Below, piece after piece: positions 49,741 through 56,882 of a DNA stretch of 64,000 nt (position 1 is its first letter; each line of letters opens with the position of its first letter). Both the position numbers and the translations under genes were made by a program. The notes beneath the pieces were generated by a model that saw only the letters and a program-made list of their open reading frames with translations, was not told where the DNA came from and made no database searches. Origin of the DNA: a virus; IMG/VR virus record IMGVR_UViG_3300001390_000008, positions 1 through 64,000 of that record; one strand, written 5' to 3'.

Positions 49741-50271
49741 CTGCTCAACAGTAACAATAGTATCGTTATGCCATCCGCCATGCGGTACTAGCAGTATTTC
49801 AAGTTGCTTAAAACCCGCTGTTTTTCCTATCCCACCGCTATTCCATCCGCATGTAATCGCCTTCCCTTTTGGCCTTACAATTCTGCTGATTTCTTTTTTC
49901 ATACTGCCCCAAAAGCTTGCTTGTGTTGTTTGCATATTCACACTCATATTAAGCGACTTATAACATTCACTTACTTGTCTTGGCGAATATGGCGGGTCAA
50001 AAAGAACAGTATCAATACTTTCATCTTCAAACATTTTTAAAAAATCAAGCGCATCTAAATGGTGACATGTATCAAATTCAGTATTCAGGTCATTAGTCAC
50101 GGTTGCTAGTTTATTACTATTTGCAAACGGATCAATGCTCTTGCCTGATAAATGCCTTTCTATTAACTCTCCTATAGGTTTTATACTAAATGTGTTTTTA
50201 TTAGGCATAGCCCAAACACGGCTTATAACAAGTCGCTCAACCGGACTCGTCTCTTCATTCGCTTCACTCAT
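49729..50271 (-). CDS. DNA adenine methyltransferase-like protein (180 aa)
   Basis: Carries FDPPYS (residues 91-96), a methyltransferase motif IV, and IDPFANSN near 46-53 as motif-I-like. The family is found in many phages (DPPYSPRQVSECYKS). 0-frame ends VTVEQKGL. Target probably adenine N6. Orphan enzyme with no nuclease neighbour. Coupled by a 4-nt overlap to the ribbon-helix-helix gene. Confidence 0.85.
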   Translation of the reverse strand: MSEANEETSPVERLVISRVWAMPNKNTFSIKPIGELIERHLSGKSIDPFANSNKLATVTNDLNTEFDTCHHLDALDFLKMFEDESIDTVLFDPPYSPRQVSECYKSLNMSVNMQTTQASFWGSMKKEISRIVRPKGKAITCGWNSGGIGKTAGFKQLEILLVPHGGWHNDTIVTVEQKGL

Positions 50272-50693
50272 TTCACCATGCTCCTTGCTCTCCTGAGTAG
50301 TTTATCTACGCCCCCAAAAGAAGTGGGGTGCACGAATCTTGGGTTTTCTATTACGGCAATCATCTCACCTATCAGCTTGCCTCGGGCGGCTATTTCTTCC
50401 TCGTGCTCTGCCCTTGCCTCCTCAAACAGTCGATTACCATCAAAGGTTGCCGCTTTGTAGCCTTTTGACCAATCCTCTTCAATCTGCTTCATGTGTTCTT
50501 GCAACCTTGTAGCTGACTCTTCTGGTTTGTTCAGAGTCTCTACCCCTTTTTGCAGGGCCATATACAAAAAACTATTTATAGACATGTTCCTATGCTCTGC
50601 CTCCCTTTTTATCTCACCATATTCTACTCTGGGCATCCTGATGGCCGCTGTAGAGAGTGCCCGTTTACTTGTTAGAGGTGCTTGTTTAGTCAT
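50268..50693 (-). CDS. Arc-like ribbon-helix-helix protein (141 aa)
   Basis: Residues ~16-55 (AAIRMPRVEYGEIKREAEHRNMSINSFLYMALQKGVE) fit a MetJ/Arc strand-helix-helix: a short strand, then two helices. The C-terminal ~90 residues are a long charged helical extension, as in phage Arc-family proteins with an extra domain. A good candidate regulator for palindromic operators in this block. Confidence 0.78.
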   Translation of the reverse strand: MTKQAPLTSKRALSTAAIRMPRVEYGEIKREAEHRNMSINSFLYMALQKGVETLNKPEESATRLQEHMKQIEEDWSKGYKAATFDGNRLFEEARAEHEEEIAARGKLIGEMIAVIENPRFVHPTSFGGVDKLLRRARSMVK

Positions 50694-50712
50694 ATCAATT
50701 TCCAGTGTTGTG

Positions 50713-50925
50713 TTAACCAGAATCGCTCAGGTACATGATAACCCTATTATGGTTAAGTCCGAATTTATCAACTATAGCGAAAAAAGCCTCGTCGTTATAA
50801 GCTATAGATTCACCTCGATGCAATCTTCCCTGGTTTTCTGCTTTCATCCCCTCAATCTCTGCCAGAGCACAAACTGCCTGAGAATTAATAAATGCTATCA
50901 GCTGCTCTTTGTCCATATCAATCAC
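50713..50925 (-). CDS. hypothetical protein (70 aa)
   Basis: MIDMDKEQLIAFINSQAVCALAEIEGMKAENQGRLHRGESIAYNDEAF. Helical, acidic. First of a run of six ~70-codon genes that share the start module GGAGATTGATATG. Not recognised. Confidence 0.68.
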   Translation of the reverse strand: MIDMDKEQLIAFINSQAVCALAEIEGMKAENQGRLHRGESIAYNDEAFFAIVDKFGLNHNRVIMYLSDSG

Positions 50926-51130
50926 CTGCTACCTGTTCGTAATCTTTACATTTCTTCGCGGCAATAATATGCTCCCTATATTCCTCTAGTGACCCATAAT
51001 TATCCATTTCCCAATAATTTTTATTGCATGATATTGTCGCACCATACCCAGGGGTAGCTTCAGAATACCCTGGGCAACCCATGTCAAAATAGAAATGTTT
51101 GCAAAACACACATAAAACATCTTCACTCAT
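50918..51130 (-). CDS. Cys-rich hypothetical protein (70 aa)
   Basis: CVFCKHFYFDMGCPGYSEATPGYGATISC...KCKDYEQ: several cysteines in the CxxC ... C ... C arrangement of small phage proteins that bind zinc or iron. Overlaps the downstream gene by 8 nt. Function unknown. Confidence 0.75.
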   Translation of the reverse strand: MSEDVLCVFCKHFYFDMGCPGYSEATPGYGATISCNKNYWEMDNYGSLEEYREHIIAAKKCKDYEQVAGD

Positions 51131-51131
51131 A

Positions 51132-51332
51132 TCAATCTCCTAATTTATTAGCTAATTCCCTGAAATGTATACCGTCCAACCTCATGTCCTCGGCTAACTT
51201 ATCAAGATAATGCTCAAGCTTCCGTGTGCTTATCGTTTTCTGGGTTTCGCAAATGCCATATAAAACATTAAGCCTGGTGCCTGACACTAAAGAAGCCGCC
51301 TTCACTACGGCGTTTCGTTTCACATATGTCAT
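51132..51332 (-). CDS. hypothetical protein (66 aa)
   Basis: Basic helical N-terminus (TYVKRNAVVKAASLVSGTRLNVLYGICETQKTIS). One nt from its downstream neighbour. Start module CAGGAGATTGATATGAC. Not recognised. Confidence 0.66.
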   Translation of the reverse strand: MTYVKRNAVVKAASLVSGTRLNVLYGICETQKTISTRKLEHYLDKLAEDMRLDGIHFRELANKLGD

Positions 51333-51333
51333 A

Positions 51334-51555
51334 TCAATCTCCTGAACTATCTGTTTGCTGACTACGCAGCTGCAAATACTCGATCAATCCTAATGCCTCC
51401 TTAGCAACATCATTAATTTGTATAGTGCAATAGCCATCTCTGCCCAGTTCGTCCTCACCATAAATTTCATAATCATTAGATTCAATCTGGTATGGTTCTG
51501 CTGCCCCCAGCTCGGCTAGCATCCATTTAATAGATGCAATGTCATCTTCAGTCAT
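51334..51555 (-). CDS. acidic hypothetical protein (73 aa)
   Basis: TEDDIASIKWMLAELGAAEPYQIESNDYEIYGEDELGRDGYCTIQINDVAKEALGL. Acidic mimic-like composition, but without evidence of function. Start module CAGGAGGCTGATATGAC. Confidence 0.67.
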   Translation of the reverse strand: MTEDDIASIKWMLAELGAAEPYQIESNDYEIYGEDELGRDGYCTIQINDVAKEALGLIEYLQLRSQQTDSSGD

Positions 51556-51556
51556 A

Positions 51557-51793
51557 TCAGCCTCCTGTCTCTAGAAACCTCTGAATTATTTCAAAATCTT
51601 CAAATGGCATTTTGTTGCCTACTGCCTCCAGCTTTGCATAAGCCGCATCTTCCCACGTTTGGTTTCGCAGAATAGACAATTCAAAGGCTAACCGCCTCAC
51701 GATATCCCTGCCCGGCTCCAACATGTTTTCATCACTCATTAGCCGCGCTATTTCTATCTCAGTTACTTTTGTTTGCAGTTGTTTACTATCCAT
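51557..51793 (-). CDS. helical hypothetical protein (78 aa)
   Basis: DSKQLQTKVTEIEIARLMSDENMLEPGRDIVRRLAFELSILRNQ; the pattern DEN.LEPGRD..RRLA.ELS.LR recalls repressor- or Ner-like helices but is unproven. Start module CGGAGATTGATATGGA. Confidence 0.66.
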   Translation of the reverse strand: MDSKQLQTKVTEIEIARLMSDENMLEPGRDIVRRLAFELSILRNQTWEDAAYAKLEAVGNKMPFEDFEIIQRFLETGG

Positions 51794-51794
51794 A

Positions 51795-51995
51795 TCAATC
51801 TCCGAATAGCTCTATTAATTCTCTTGCCCTTGTACTTGCACAATTACAAGTAAATGGGTGCTTACATATTTTTGGCCCCCCGCAATTACTGTTATATAGG
51901 TCTTCGAGGGCGGAATACAGTTTGGCAATATCACGGCTATATTGCTTCGTCATGATTAAGTATTTTTCTTTGTAGTCGATTTCATATTCTGGCAT
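51795..51995 (-). CDS. Cys-containing hypothetical protein (66 aa)
   Basis: Start MPEYEIDYKEKYLIMTKQYSRDI. Four cysteines in the stretch NCGGPKICKHPFTCNC. Coiled N-terminal half. Short gap to the next gene. Not recognised. Confidence 0.64.
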   Translation of the reverse strand: MPEYEIDYKEKYLIMTKQYSRDIAKLYSALEDLYNSNCGGPKICKHPFTCNCASTRARELIELFGD

Positions 51996-52009
51996 ATTAG
52001 TCCCCAAAT

Positions 52010-52327
52010 TTACCCTATATTGCTATATGTGGGTACCTCTTCATCTACTGCTGTCTGTGGTCTTGGCCCATTCTTTTTTTTCCACCATAAGCTATATTCT
52101 TCCAGCCATTCAAGTGTGTATGGGTTAAAATAACTATCATATTTTTTTGAATAGATCTTATCCACCTGCCTACGATACCCGCACCAGGGGCAATATTTAA
52201 AAATAGGGGCAGTGTACTTAGGTGCGGATTCGCGGCCACAACAATATATCGTCATATCCTCTATTTCATGTATGCCTATGCGCCAATCAGGGCAATCACA
52301 AGTTTTCAAATGTATTCTATTTTCCAT
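52010..52327 (-). CDS. zinc-ribbon-like protein (105 aa)
   Basis: Cysteines at CDCPDW, YCCGRES and YCPWCGYRR fit one or two zinc knuckles; the C-terminal half is Trp/Tyr-rich (WLEEYSLWWKKK). Start overlaps the upstream stop by one base (TAATG). Confidence 0.68.
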   Translation of the reverse strand: MENRIHLKTCDCPDWRIGIHEIEDMTIYCCGRESAPKYTAPIFKYCPWCGYRRQVDKIYSKKYDSYFNPYTLEWLEEYSLWWKKKNGPRPQTAVDEEVPTYSNIG

Positions 52328-52542
52328 TACTTACCACCTGTATGTAATTTATGTTTAGGTCTATTGCGTAATTGCCATTTAGTTTTTTTAGGTCTGGCAT
52401 ACTCTATAATAGTGCGAGGGGGCAGGCCCCAAGCTATCTGTATTCCGTGCAGTAGGCATATAGGTATATGGTGCCCCGTATTATTTTTAATTGATCTGGA
52501 GAGCAAATACGCCCGCCACTCTATACTGTATGGTTCAATCAT
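52327..52542 (-). CDS. hypothetical basic protein (71 aa)
   Basis: IEPYSIEWRAYLLSRSIKNNTGHHIPICLLHGIQIAWGLPPRTIIEYARPKKTKWQLRNRPKHKLH: basic C-terminus, soluble. Not recognised. Confidence 0.65.
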   Translation of the reverse strand: MIEPYSIEWRAYLLSRSIKNNTGHHIPICLLHGIQIAWGLPPRTIIEYARPKKTKWQLRNRPKHKLHTGGK

Positions 52543-52554
52543 ATTGTGATTACT

Positions 52555-52740
52555 CTACTCTACCGCCTCGTGTTGATTAAGCTCATCACATTCAATGCAA
52601 ACAAAACTACAGTTTTCTTTTTTACACCCGACACCCCCAAAGCTAATGGAGAAAGGTTGTGTTGAATTATTTGCAATCGGATAGATCTGCGCGTTAGGGT
52701 TATAATCAAGTAATTCTTTTATCAAATCTCGTACAGTCAT
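52555..52740 (-). CDS. small conserved phage protein (61 aa)
   Basis: MTVRDLIKELLDYNPNAQIYPIANN matches the same short 'TVRDLI...L' family as 35964-36176; a CxxxxC..C stretch (GCKKENCSFVCIECDEL) suggests zinc. Start module GGAGATTAATATGAC. First protein gene after the tRNA. Confidence 0.7.
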   Translation of the reverse strand: MTVRDLIKELLDYNPNAQIYPIANNSTQPFSISFGGVGCKKENCSFVCIECDELNQHEAVE

Positions 52741-52759
52741 ATTAATCTCCAAAATTGTA

Positions 52760-52836
52760 TGGTGGACTAGCAGGGACTCGAACCCCGATAGTATGGATTA
52801 TGAGCCCACTGCATTTTCCAATTATGCTACCAGTCC
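52760..52836 (-). tRNA. tRNA with CAT anticodon (Met, or Ile2 if modified)
   Basis: Complete cloverleaf on the minus strand: acceptor GGACTGG/CTAGTCC with one G-T wobble, D-arm GCAT/ATGC with GG in the loop, anticodon arm with loop CTCATAA (CAT), T-arm CGGGG-TTCGAGT-CCCTG, discriminator A, and encoded CCA. Elongator Met versus lysidine-modified Ile cannot be decided by eye. Driven by the palindrome promoter at 52905. Confidence 0.92.
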
Positions 52837-52904
52837 ACTGCATTTTTATGTAACTCGCCTGTTCTTTTTTAAATACTTTTGGGGTGTCTTCTATTACTTT
52901 CCTA

Positions 52905-52924
52905 GAATATGAAATTGCTTGCAA
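52905..52924 (-). promoter_or_regulatory. palindrome box abutting TATTCT, upstream of tRNA
   Basis: Minus strand TTGCAAGCAATTTCAT (52924-52909) with last T starting TATTCT (52910-52905), ~70 nt before the tRNA. Same arrangement as at 43673 and 46715. Confidence 0.55.
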
Positions 52925-53034
52925 AATGTTATTTGTCGCACTGCCGCCCCCAATACTTTGTCGTTGCCGTGCTGCCCCTTTAAATTCCCCTTAACTAAAT
53001 AGAATGCCTAGTTTACACTATGAATTACATATAG

Positions 53035-55962
53035 TCAATGTCTATCCGTATCACTTCGCTCACCTGCATCACTTCTGCCGTCGTCATGCATATCACTATC
53101 TGTCCCCCCATTTGGCATAACCCACGAAGAGGCCCTACTAAGTAATAAATTATATGCACCACATAAAGAATCGGCTGCATCCTTTGCCCCGATTATACTA
53201 TGATCAACTTTTCCTTCTTTACCTTTATTTTCATCAAATTCTAAAGACAATAATTCTTCCAGTAGTACGGGCTGATTATATAGCAGTATGCGCCCATCAT
53301 AAAAGGCATCACGTAATTGGCGGTAAGGGGTGGGGGATCTGTCTACGGATATAAGGCCGGTCTTCATCCCCTGTCTCTTCCATGCTTGCCTGGATTCAAC
53401 ACTATTATACCCATCATAACTGACCGCCTTAATAGGATACCCATATGTGCTATATAGTAGCTTTATCCATGAACGTATATTTGCCACATCTACTTCATTA
53501 CCGTGGTCTGGCTGAACGGTCATACACATTTCCATGGATACAAGGGGCAGTGCCTCCTGCTCCCCGTCCACCCTCTCTACCCATTGTAGGCCGTCAAACC
53601 TAACCATACATATCCCTGTTCTATCTTGTGTAGAGCTTAAATCAATATGTACATATCTGGGTTTACCTGGATTACTACAAAAATGCCCCTTAATAGGTAG
53701 AGGTAGGCCTTGGTGCCTTAGTATTATGTTATCTTCCGGTAAGAAGGACTTTAAGCCCGCTTCTTCGCCTTTTGCCACACATTGCATAACCTTCTGGGGC
53801 TGCCTTATAAAAGGCGATATAGCGTTCGTAGAGAGGCCGGATATATCCCGTAGTGCTTTGGTGGGGTTTTTAACGAATTGCTCTCTGTACTCCACGGGCA
53901 CCTGTATAACGCGGCCCCCAATAGCCTTCTCATTATCCCCCATAACACGCACAGACATAGCTGCATCACTACCAATAAACAAGTTAAACTTATCCCCACA
54001 AAACCTGTTCTGCGGAACTACTTCATATTGAGCATACCCGAACACAAAAGTAGTGCTTATGTGCTCCCTGCGTACAATCTCTTCTAAGCGATCGGTGTAG
54101 TCCCCCTTGTACCTTGTAGAAGATGAGCAGATAATCATCCCCACCTGTGGGCCTGGCAGGGTAAACCGGCTTTTACGACGTGTGCTAAGGGCATCATGTA
54201 TAGCTTCTGCCTGATCATACTTAGATGATCTGCCCATACTGACGCGTACCTTCTTTGATCTCTCAATAACACTCATGAAATTTACTTCATCTATTAGAGC
54301 AAAAATCATAGCTTCGCCTAATGCCGCATCATCATCTGCCCCGCCTGGAACCACACGAATGTTTTGTTCTACAAAATACATTTCAGAATCTAATAGTTTA
54401 TCGGGCCTCATGTTCTTGCGAAACCACGGCATAGTCTCTATATACTTTCGTAGGGGGGCATAAACTACTTTCTTGGTAACGTGTGGTTTTGCCGCTTGAA
54501 TAATAAATAGAATAGAAGTAGCAGAGGGTAGGCCCCAATAGGTCTGGGGGGTTTTCATGCACCCTAATATATGCAAATGATAGGCTATTGTAATTTTAGC
54601 TAATTCCGTGTTGTGTGTGACAGTAAAATCGCCCAGCAAATATCTATGATCCCCCCCAATTACAACCCCATAATAATTACCCTTTCCTATAGGCTCTACC
54701 TTAAACCCTGTTACAAGTACATCTTTTTTCTGCCCCCTTACCGGTGCCTTTTTATTAATTGATAATGTAGGTATTAGATGACAATCGCCACTTATAAATA
54801 CACGATAATAGATGCCAGTAAATCCTGTTGATTTTATACCTTTAATTACCTCTTTCTTATATGCAGCGAACCCTAATGATCTGCATAAATAAACAGCCTG
54901 ATCTGCAAAGCATTCATCCTTAGCTATAAAATCAAACCCACCACATGATAGGCGGCCACCCCCGTCTAATATCCCGGCTAATAATTGTAATCTATTTTTC
55001 CTGCTGTTTATTAAATACTCTTTTGGTATCCTTCTTCTATGTAGATAATCCGTTAATGACTCTCTTATATCGGCAAATCCCAAAAGGCTAATATCCCATG
55101 CACCTCTGTCGTAGTTTACCTGTCCTATCTGTACATGCTTCTTTACCCGCTCTAGGCAAAGTAATTTATTACCCCCCAAAGACAGAGCACTACGGTATTT
55201 ACAACCATCCGCTAAATACAGACCTATGGTGTAAGGGTCAAATACTTTAATCTCCAGGAACTCTACGCCTACACGATATTGTTTATGCAAGTGTTTAAAT
55301 GTCTTTGATTTATTCAAATATTCTTTTACTGTAATATTTACTATATCCCCTGCATACCTGTCCCCACTTCTTATTTTAGTACGTTTAAGGCTCAGTATAT
55401 GATCTGCATTACATGTCCATGATTCCCCTTTAACAGGGGTAATACGGTACATATCGCCATAACTTTCATTAGCTTGTAATACTGGTTGCGGGTTTGACTC
55501 CGGCCCCATTAAAACATCGCCCTTGTTTATATTCTGGGATAGCTTTATACCCCCATCATATAATAGTACAGGGACGTCCACCCCTAAGCACTTTCCGGTA
55601 CCTGTTGCGCGAGAGAATATAGCCTGGTCATAATGTTTATCCGCGCCTTTCCACCAATGGCTATTAAGCTCAATAACCGCCTCTCTTACTTTAGGCCATA
55701 GTTTTAGATCTGTGGAGCCCATAAACTGATCAGAATCTATAAATTCTTCTATGGATACGGGGGGCTGTTTTAAGTGTTCTATGAAATTTAAAAAGTTATG
55801 GTTATTATGCATTGCTGCTTGCTTTATTGCATGAACATAAAATTCAGCAAACATTTTATTATTTAATGTACTAACAGAGGCCTCGGCAGCATCTATCATT
55901 AACTGCGCTTTTCTTGTCAGATTACCGCTCTGGGTAGCCAACTTTCTTTTACGTCTAGTCAC
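53035..55962 (-). CDS. terminase large subunit with P-loop intein (975 aa precursor)
   Basis: DNA-packaging ATPase/nuclease. Precursor carries an intein at residues 125-451; the spliced protein would be ~648 aa. The P-loop reads GTGK (residues 121-124) and, after splicing, T; Walker B is ALIDEVNF. The nuclease part has YVHIDLSS, SYDGYNSVESRQ and a late DAADSLCG acidic motif. Follows the small terminase by 47 nt. Start MTRRKRK. Far (28 kb) from portal, which is unusual. Confidence 0.96.
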   Translation of the reverse strand: MTRRKRKLATQSGNLTRKAQLMIDAAEASVSTLNNKMFAEFYVHAIKQAAMHNNHNFLNFIEHLKQPPVSIEEFIDSDQFMGSTDLKLWPKVREAVIELNSHWWKGADKHYDQAIFSRATGTGKCLGVDVPVLLYDGGIKLSQNINKGDVLMGPESNPQPVLQANESYGDMYRITPVKGESWTCNADHILSLKRTKIRSGDRYAGDIVNITVKEYLNKSKTFKHLHKQYRVGVEFLEIKVFDPYTIGLYLADGCKYRSALSLGGNKLLCLERVKKHVQIGQVNYDRGAWDISLLGFADIRESLTDYLHRRRIPKEYLINSRKNRLQLLAGILDGGGRLSCGGFDFIAKDECFADQAVYLCRSLGFAAYKKEVIKGIKSTGFTGIYYRVFISGDCHLIPTLSINKKAPVRGQKKDVLVTGFKVEPIGKGNYYGVVIGGDHRYLLGDFTVTHNTELAKITIAYHLHILGCMKTPQTYWGLPSATSILFIIQAAKPHVTKKVVYAPLRKYIETMPWFRKNMRPDKLLDSEMYFVEQNIRVVPGGADDDAALGEAMIFALIDEVNFMSVIERSKKVRVSMGRSSKYDQAEAIHDALSTRRKSRFTLPGPQVGMIICSSSTRYKGDYTDRLEEIVRREHISTTFVFGYAQYEVVPQNRFCGDKFNLFIGSDAAMSVRVMGDNEKAIGGRVIQVPVEYREQFVKNPTKALRDISGLSTNAISPFIRQPQKVMQCVAKGEEAGLKSFLPEDNIILRHQGLPLPIKGHFCSNPGKPRYVHIDLSSTQDRTGICMVRFDGLQWVERVDGEQEALPLVSMEMCMTVQPDHGNEVDVANIRSWIKLLYSTYGYPIKAVSYDGYNSVESRQAWKRQGMKTGLISVDRSPTPYRQLRDAFYDGRILLYNQPVLLEELLSLEFDENKGKEGKVDHSIIGAKDAADSLCGAYNLLLSRASSWVMPNGGTDSDMHDDGRSDAGERSDTDRH
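54610..55590 (-). other. TerL intein, class 1 with LAGLIDADG domain (327 aa)
   Basis: Starts with Cys, ends with His-Asn before Thr (+1). Block B is CNADHILSL and the C-terminal block is YYGVVIGGDHRYLLGDFTVTHN-like (two halves). Endonuclease motifs: TIGLYLADG (intein residues 121-129) keeps its Asp, but LAGILDGGG (204-212) has Gly where the second catalytic Asp should be. Splicing residues are intact. Insertion separates the P-loop Lys from the Thr. Confidence 0.92.
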
Positions 55963-56009
55963 AGTAAATTATCTAAATTGTGGGCGGCTTTTTCTAAAAC
56001 ATGTACTTT

Positions 56010-56723
56010 TCATATTATCTGTATTTCTTGTTCCTCTTCCCCAAGAAAATCTTCATTAGTAATCGACTCTATATCTTTTGCTGTCATGGAGTCTGTACCC
56101 TCATTAAGGATAGCTTTAGTAATGGCTACCATTTTTTCTATATCGCTTTGCCCTTCATTCTCCACCGACTGATACCGAAGAACATCAAGAACCCCCGCAC
56201 TATTAAGAAACCGAAACTGATCATTCTTCGATGCTAGTGCAGTGCGCAAGGCTGCTAGCCGCATATTCATAGGGGCTTTTTTCATTGTAGCCATCCTCAA
56301 ACTCATGGCCTGTAGCTCCTGATAGAACCCTAATGTATCGCCTATAAGGTGGTTAATATCTAGATTTTTAGCCTCATCCTGTAGACGCCTACGCAATTCT
56401 TTTCTGTCTCGCATAATCGTATGTATAGAGACATCCATCTCCTCTGCTATAGTGTCCAGAGACACGCCCCTCATTAACATACGATGAACCATCTTTAGTC
56501 TATACTCTTTAGCATAAGACTTAGATCCAACTGCTATACCTGCTATTCTATCTTTTATATCAAGTACATCTTCCTGAGAGGGATCTGGGGTATTAGTTTT
56601 GTCTCGCACACTGGTATTGAGGTCTGCATCTATTAGTCGTAGCCCTTCTGCTTTACTTGCTGACGAACTACTCCCTAGCTTTACTCGCCTCTGTCTACGC
56701 TTTCCTTTCGGGGCTTCTTGCAT
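56010..56723 (-). CDS. terminase small subunit-like HTH protein (237 aa)
   Basis: A HTH segment (KMVHRMLMRGVSLDTIAEEMDVSIHTIMRDRKEL) in the N-terminal half, followed by a long helical part, and location immediately 5' of the large terminase support TerS. It would recognise the packaging site. Start at 56723 (AGGGAG upstream); the earlier in-frame TTG lacks an RBS. Family match to known TerS is not strong, so function is mainly contextual. Confidence 0.75.
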   Translation of the reverse strand: MQEAPKGKRRQRRVKLGSSSSASKAEGLRLIDADLNTSVRDKTNTPDPSQEDVLDIKDRIAGIAVGSKSYAKEYRLKMVHRMLMRGVSLDTIAEEMDVSIHTIMRDRKELRRRLQDEAKNLDINHLIGDTLGFYQELQAMSLRMATMKKAPMNMRLAALRTALASKNDQFRFLNSAGVLDVLRYQSVENEGQSDIEKMVAITKAILNEGTDSMTAKDIESITNEDFLGEEEQEIQII

Positions 56724-56882
56724 CAAATACTCCCTATAACGCTGGATACCCCTTTTATAGCACAAAAAAACAAAGGCTACATTAATAAAGCAATAAGAAG
56801 AAAGCTATATCCCACACAGCTAAAGGCCCCGCCCCTTATATAAATTAGAGGCAGAGCCCTTTTTACTACTATTTTTTTACTT

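Noticed and set aside
52742-52924. 60-codon frame crossing the tRNA
   Set aside because: Reads through a clear tRNA and the promoter box; coincidental.
56822-56862. Hairpin upstream of the terminase small subunit as a terminator
   Set aside because: Stem is imperfect and no T-run follows on the minus strand; not listed as a terminator.
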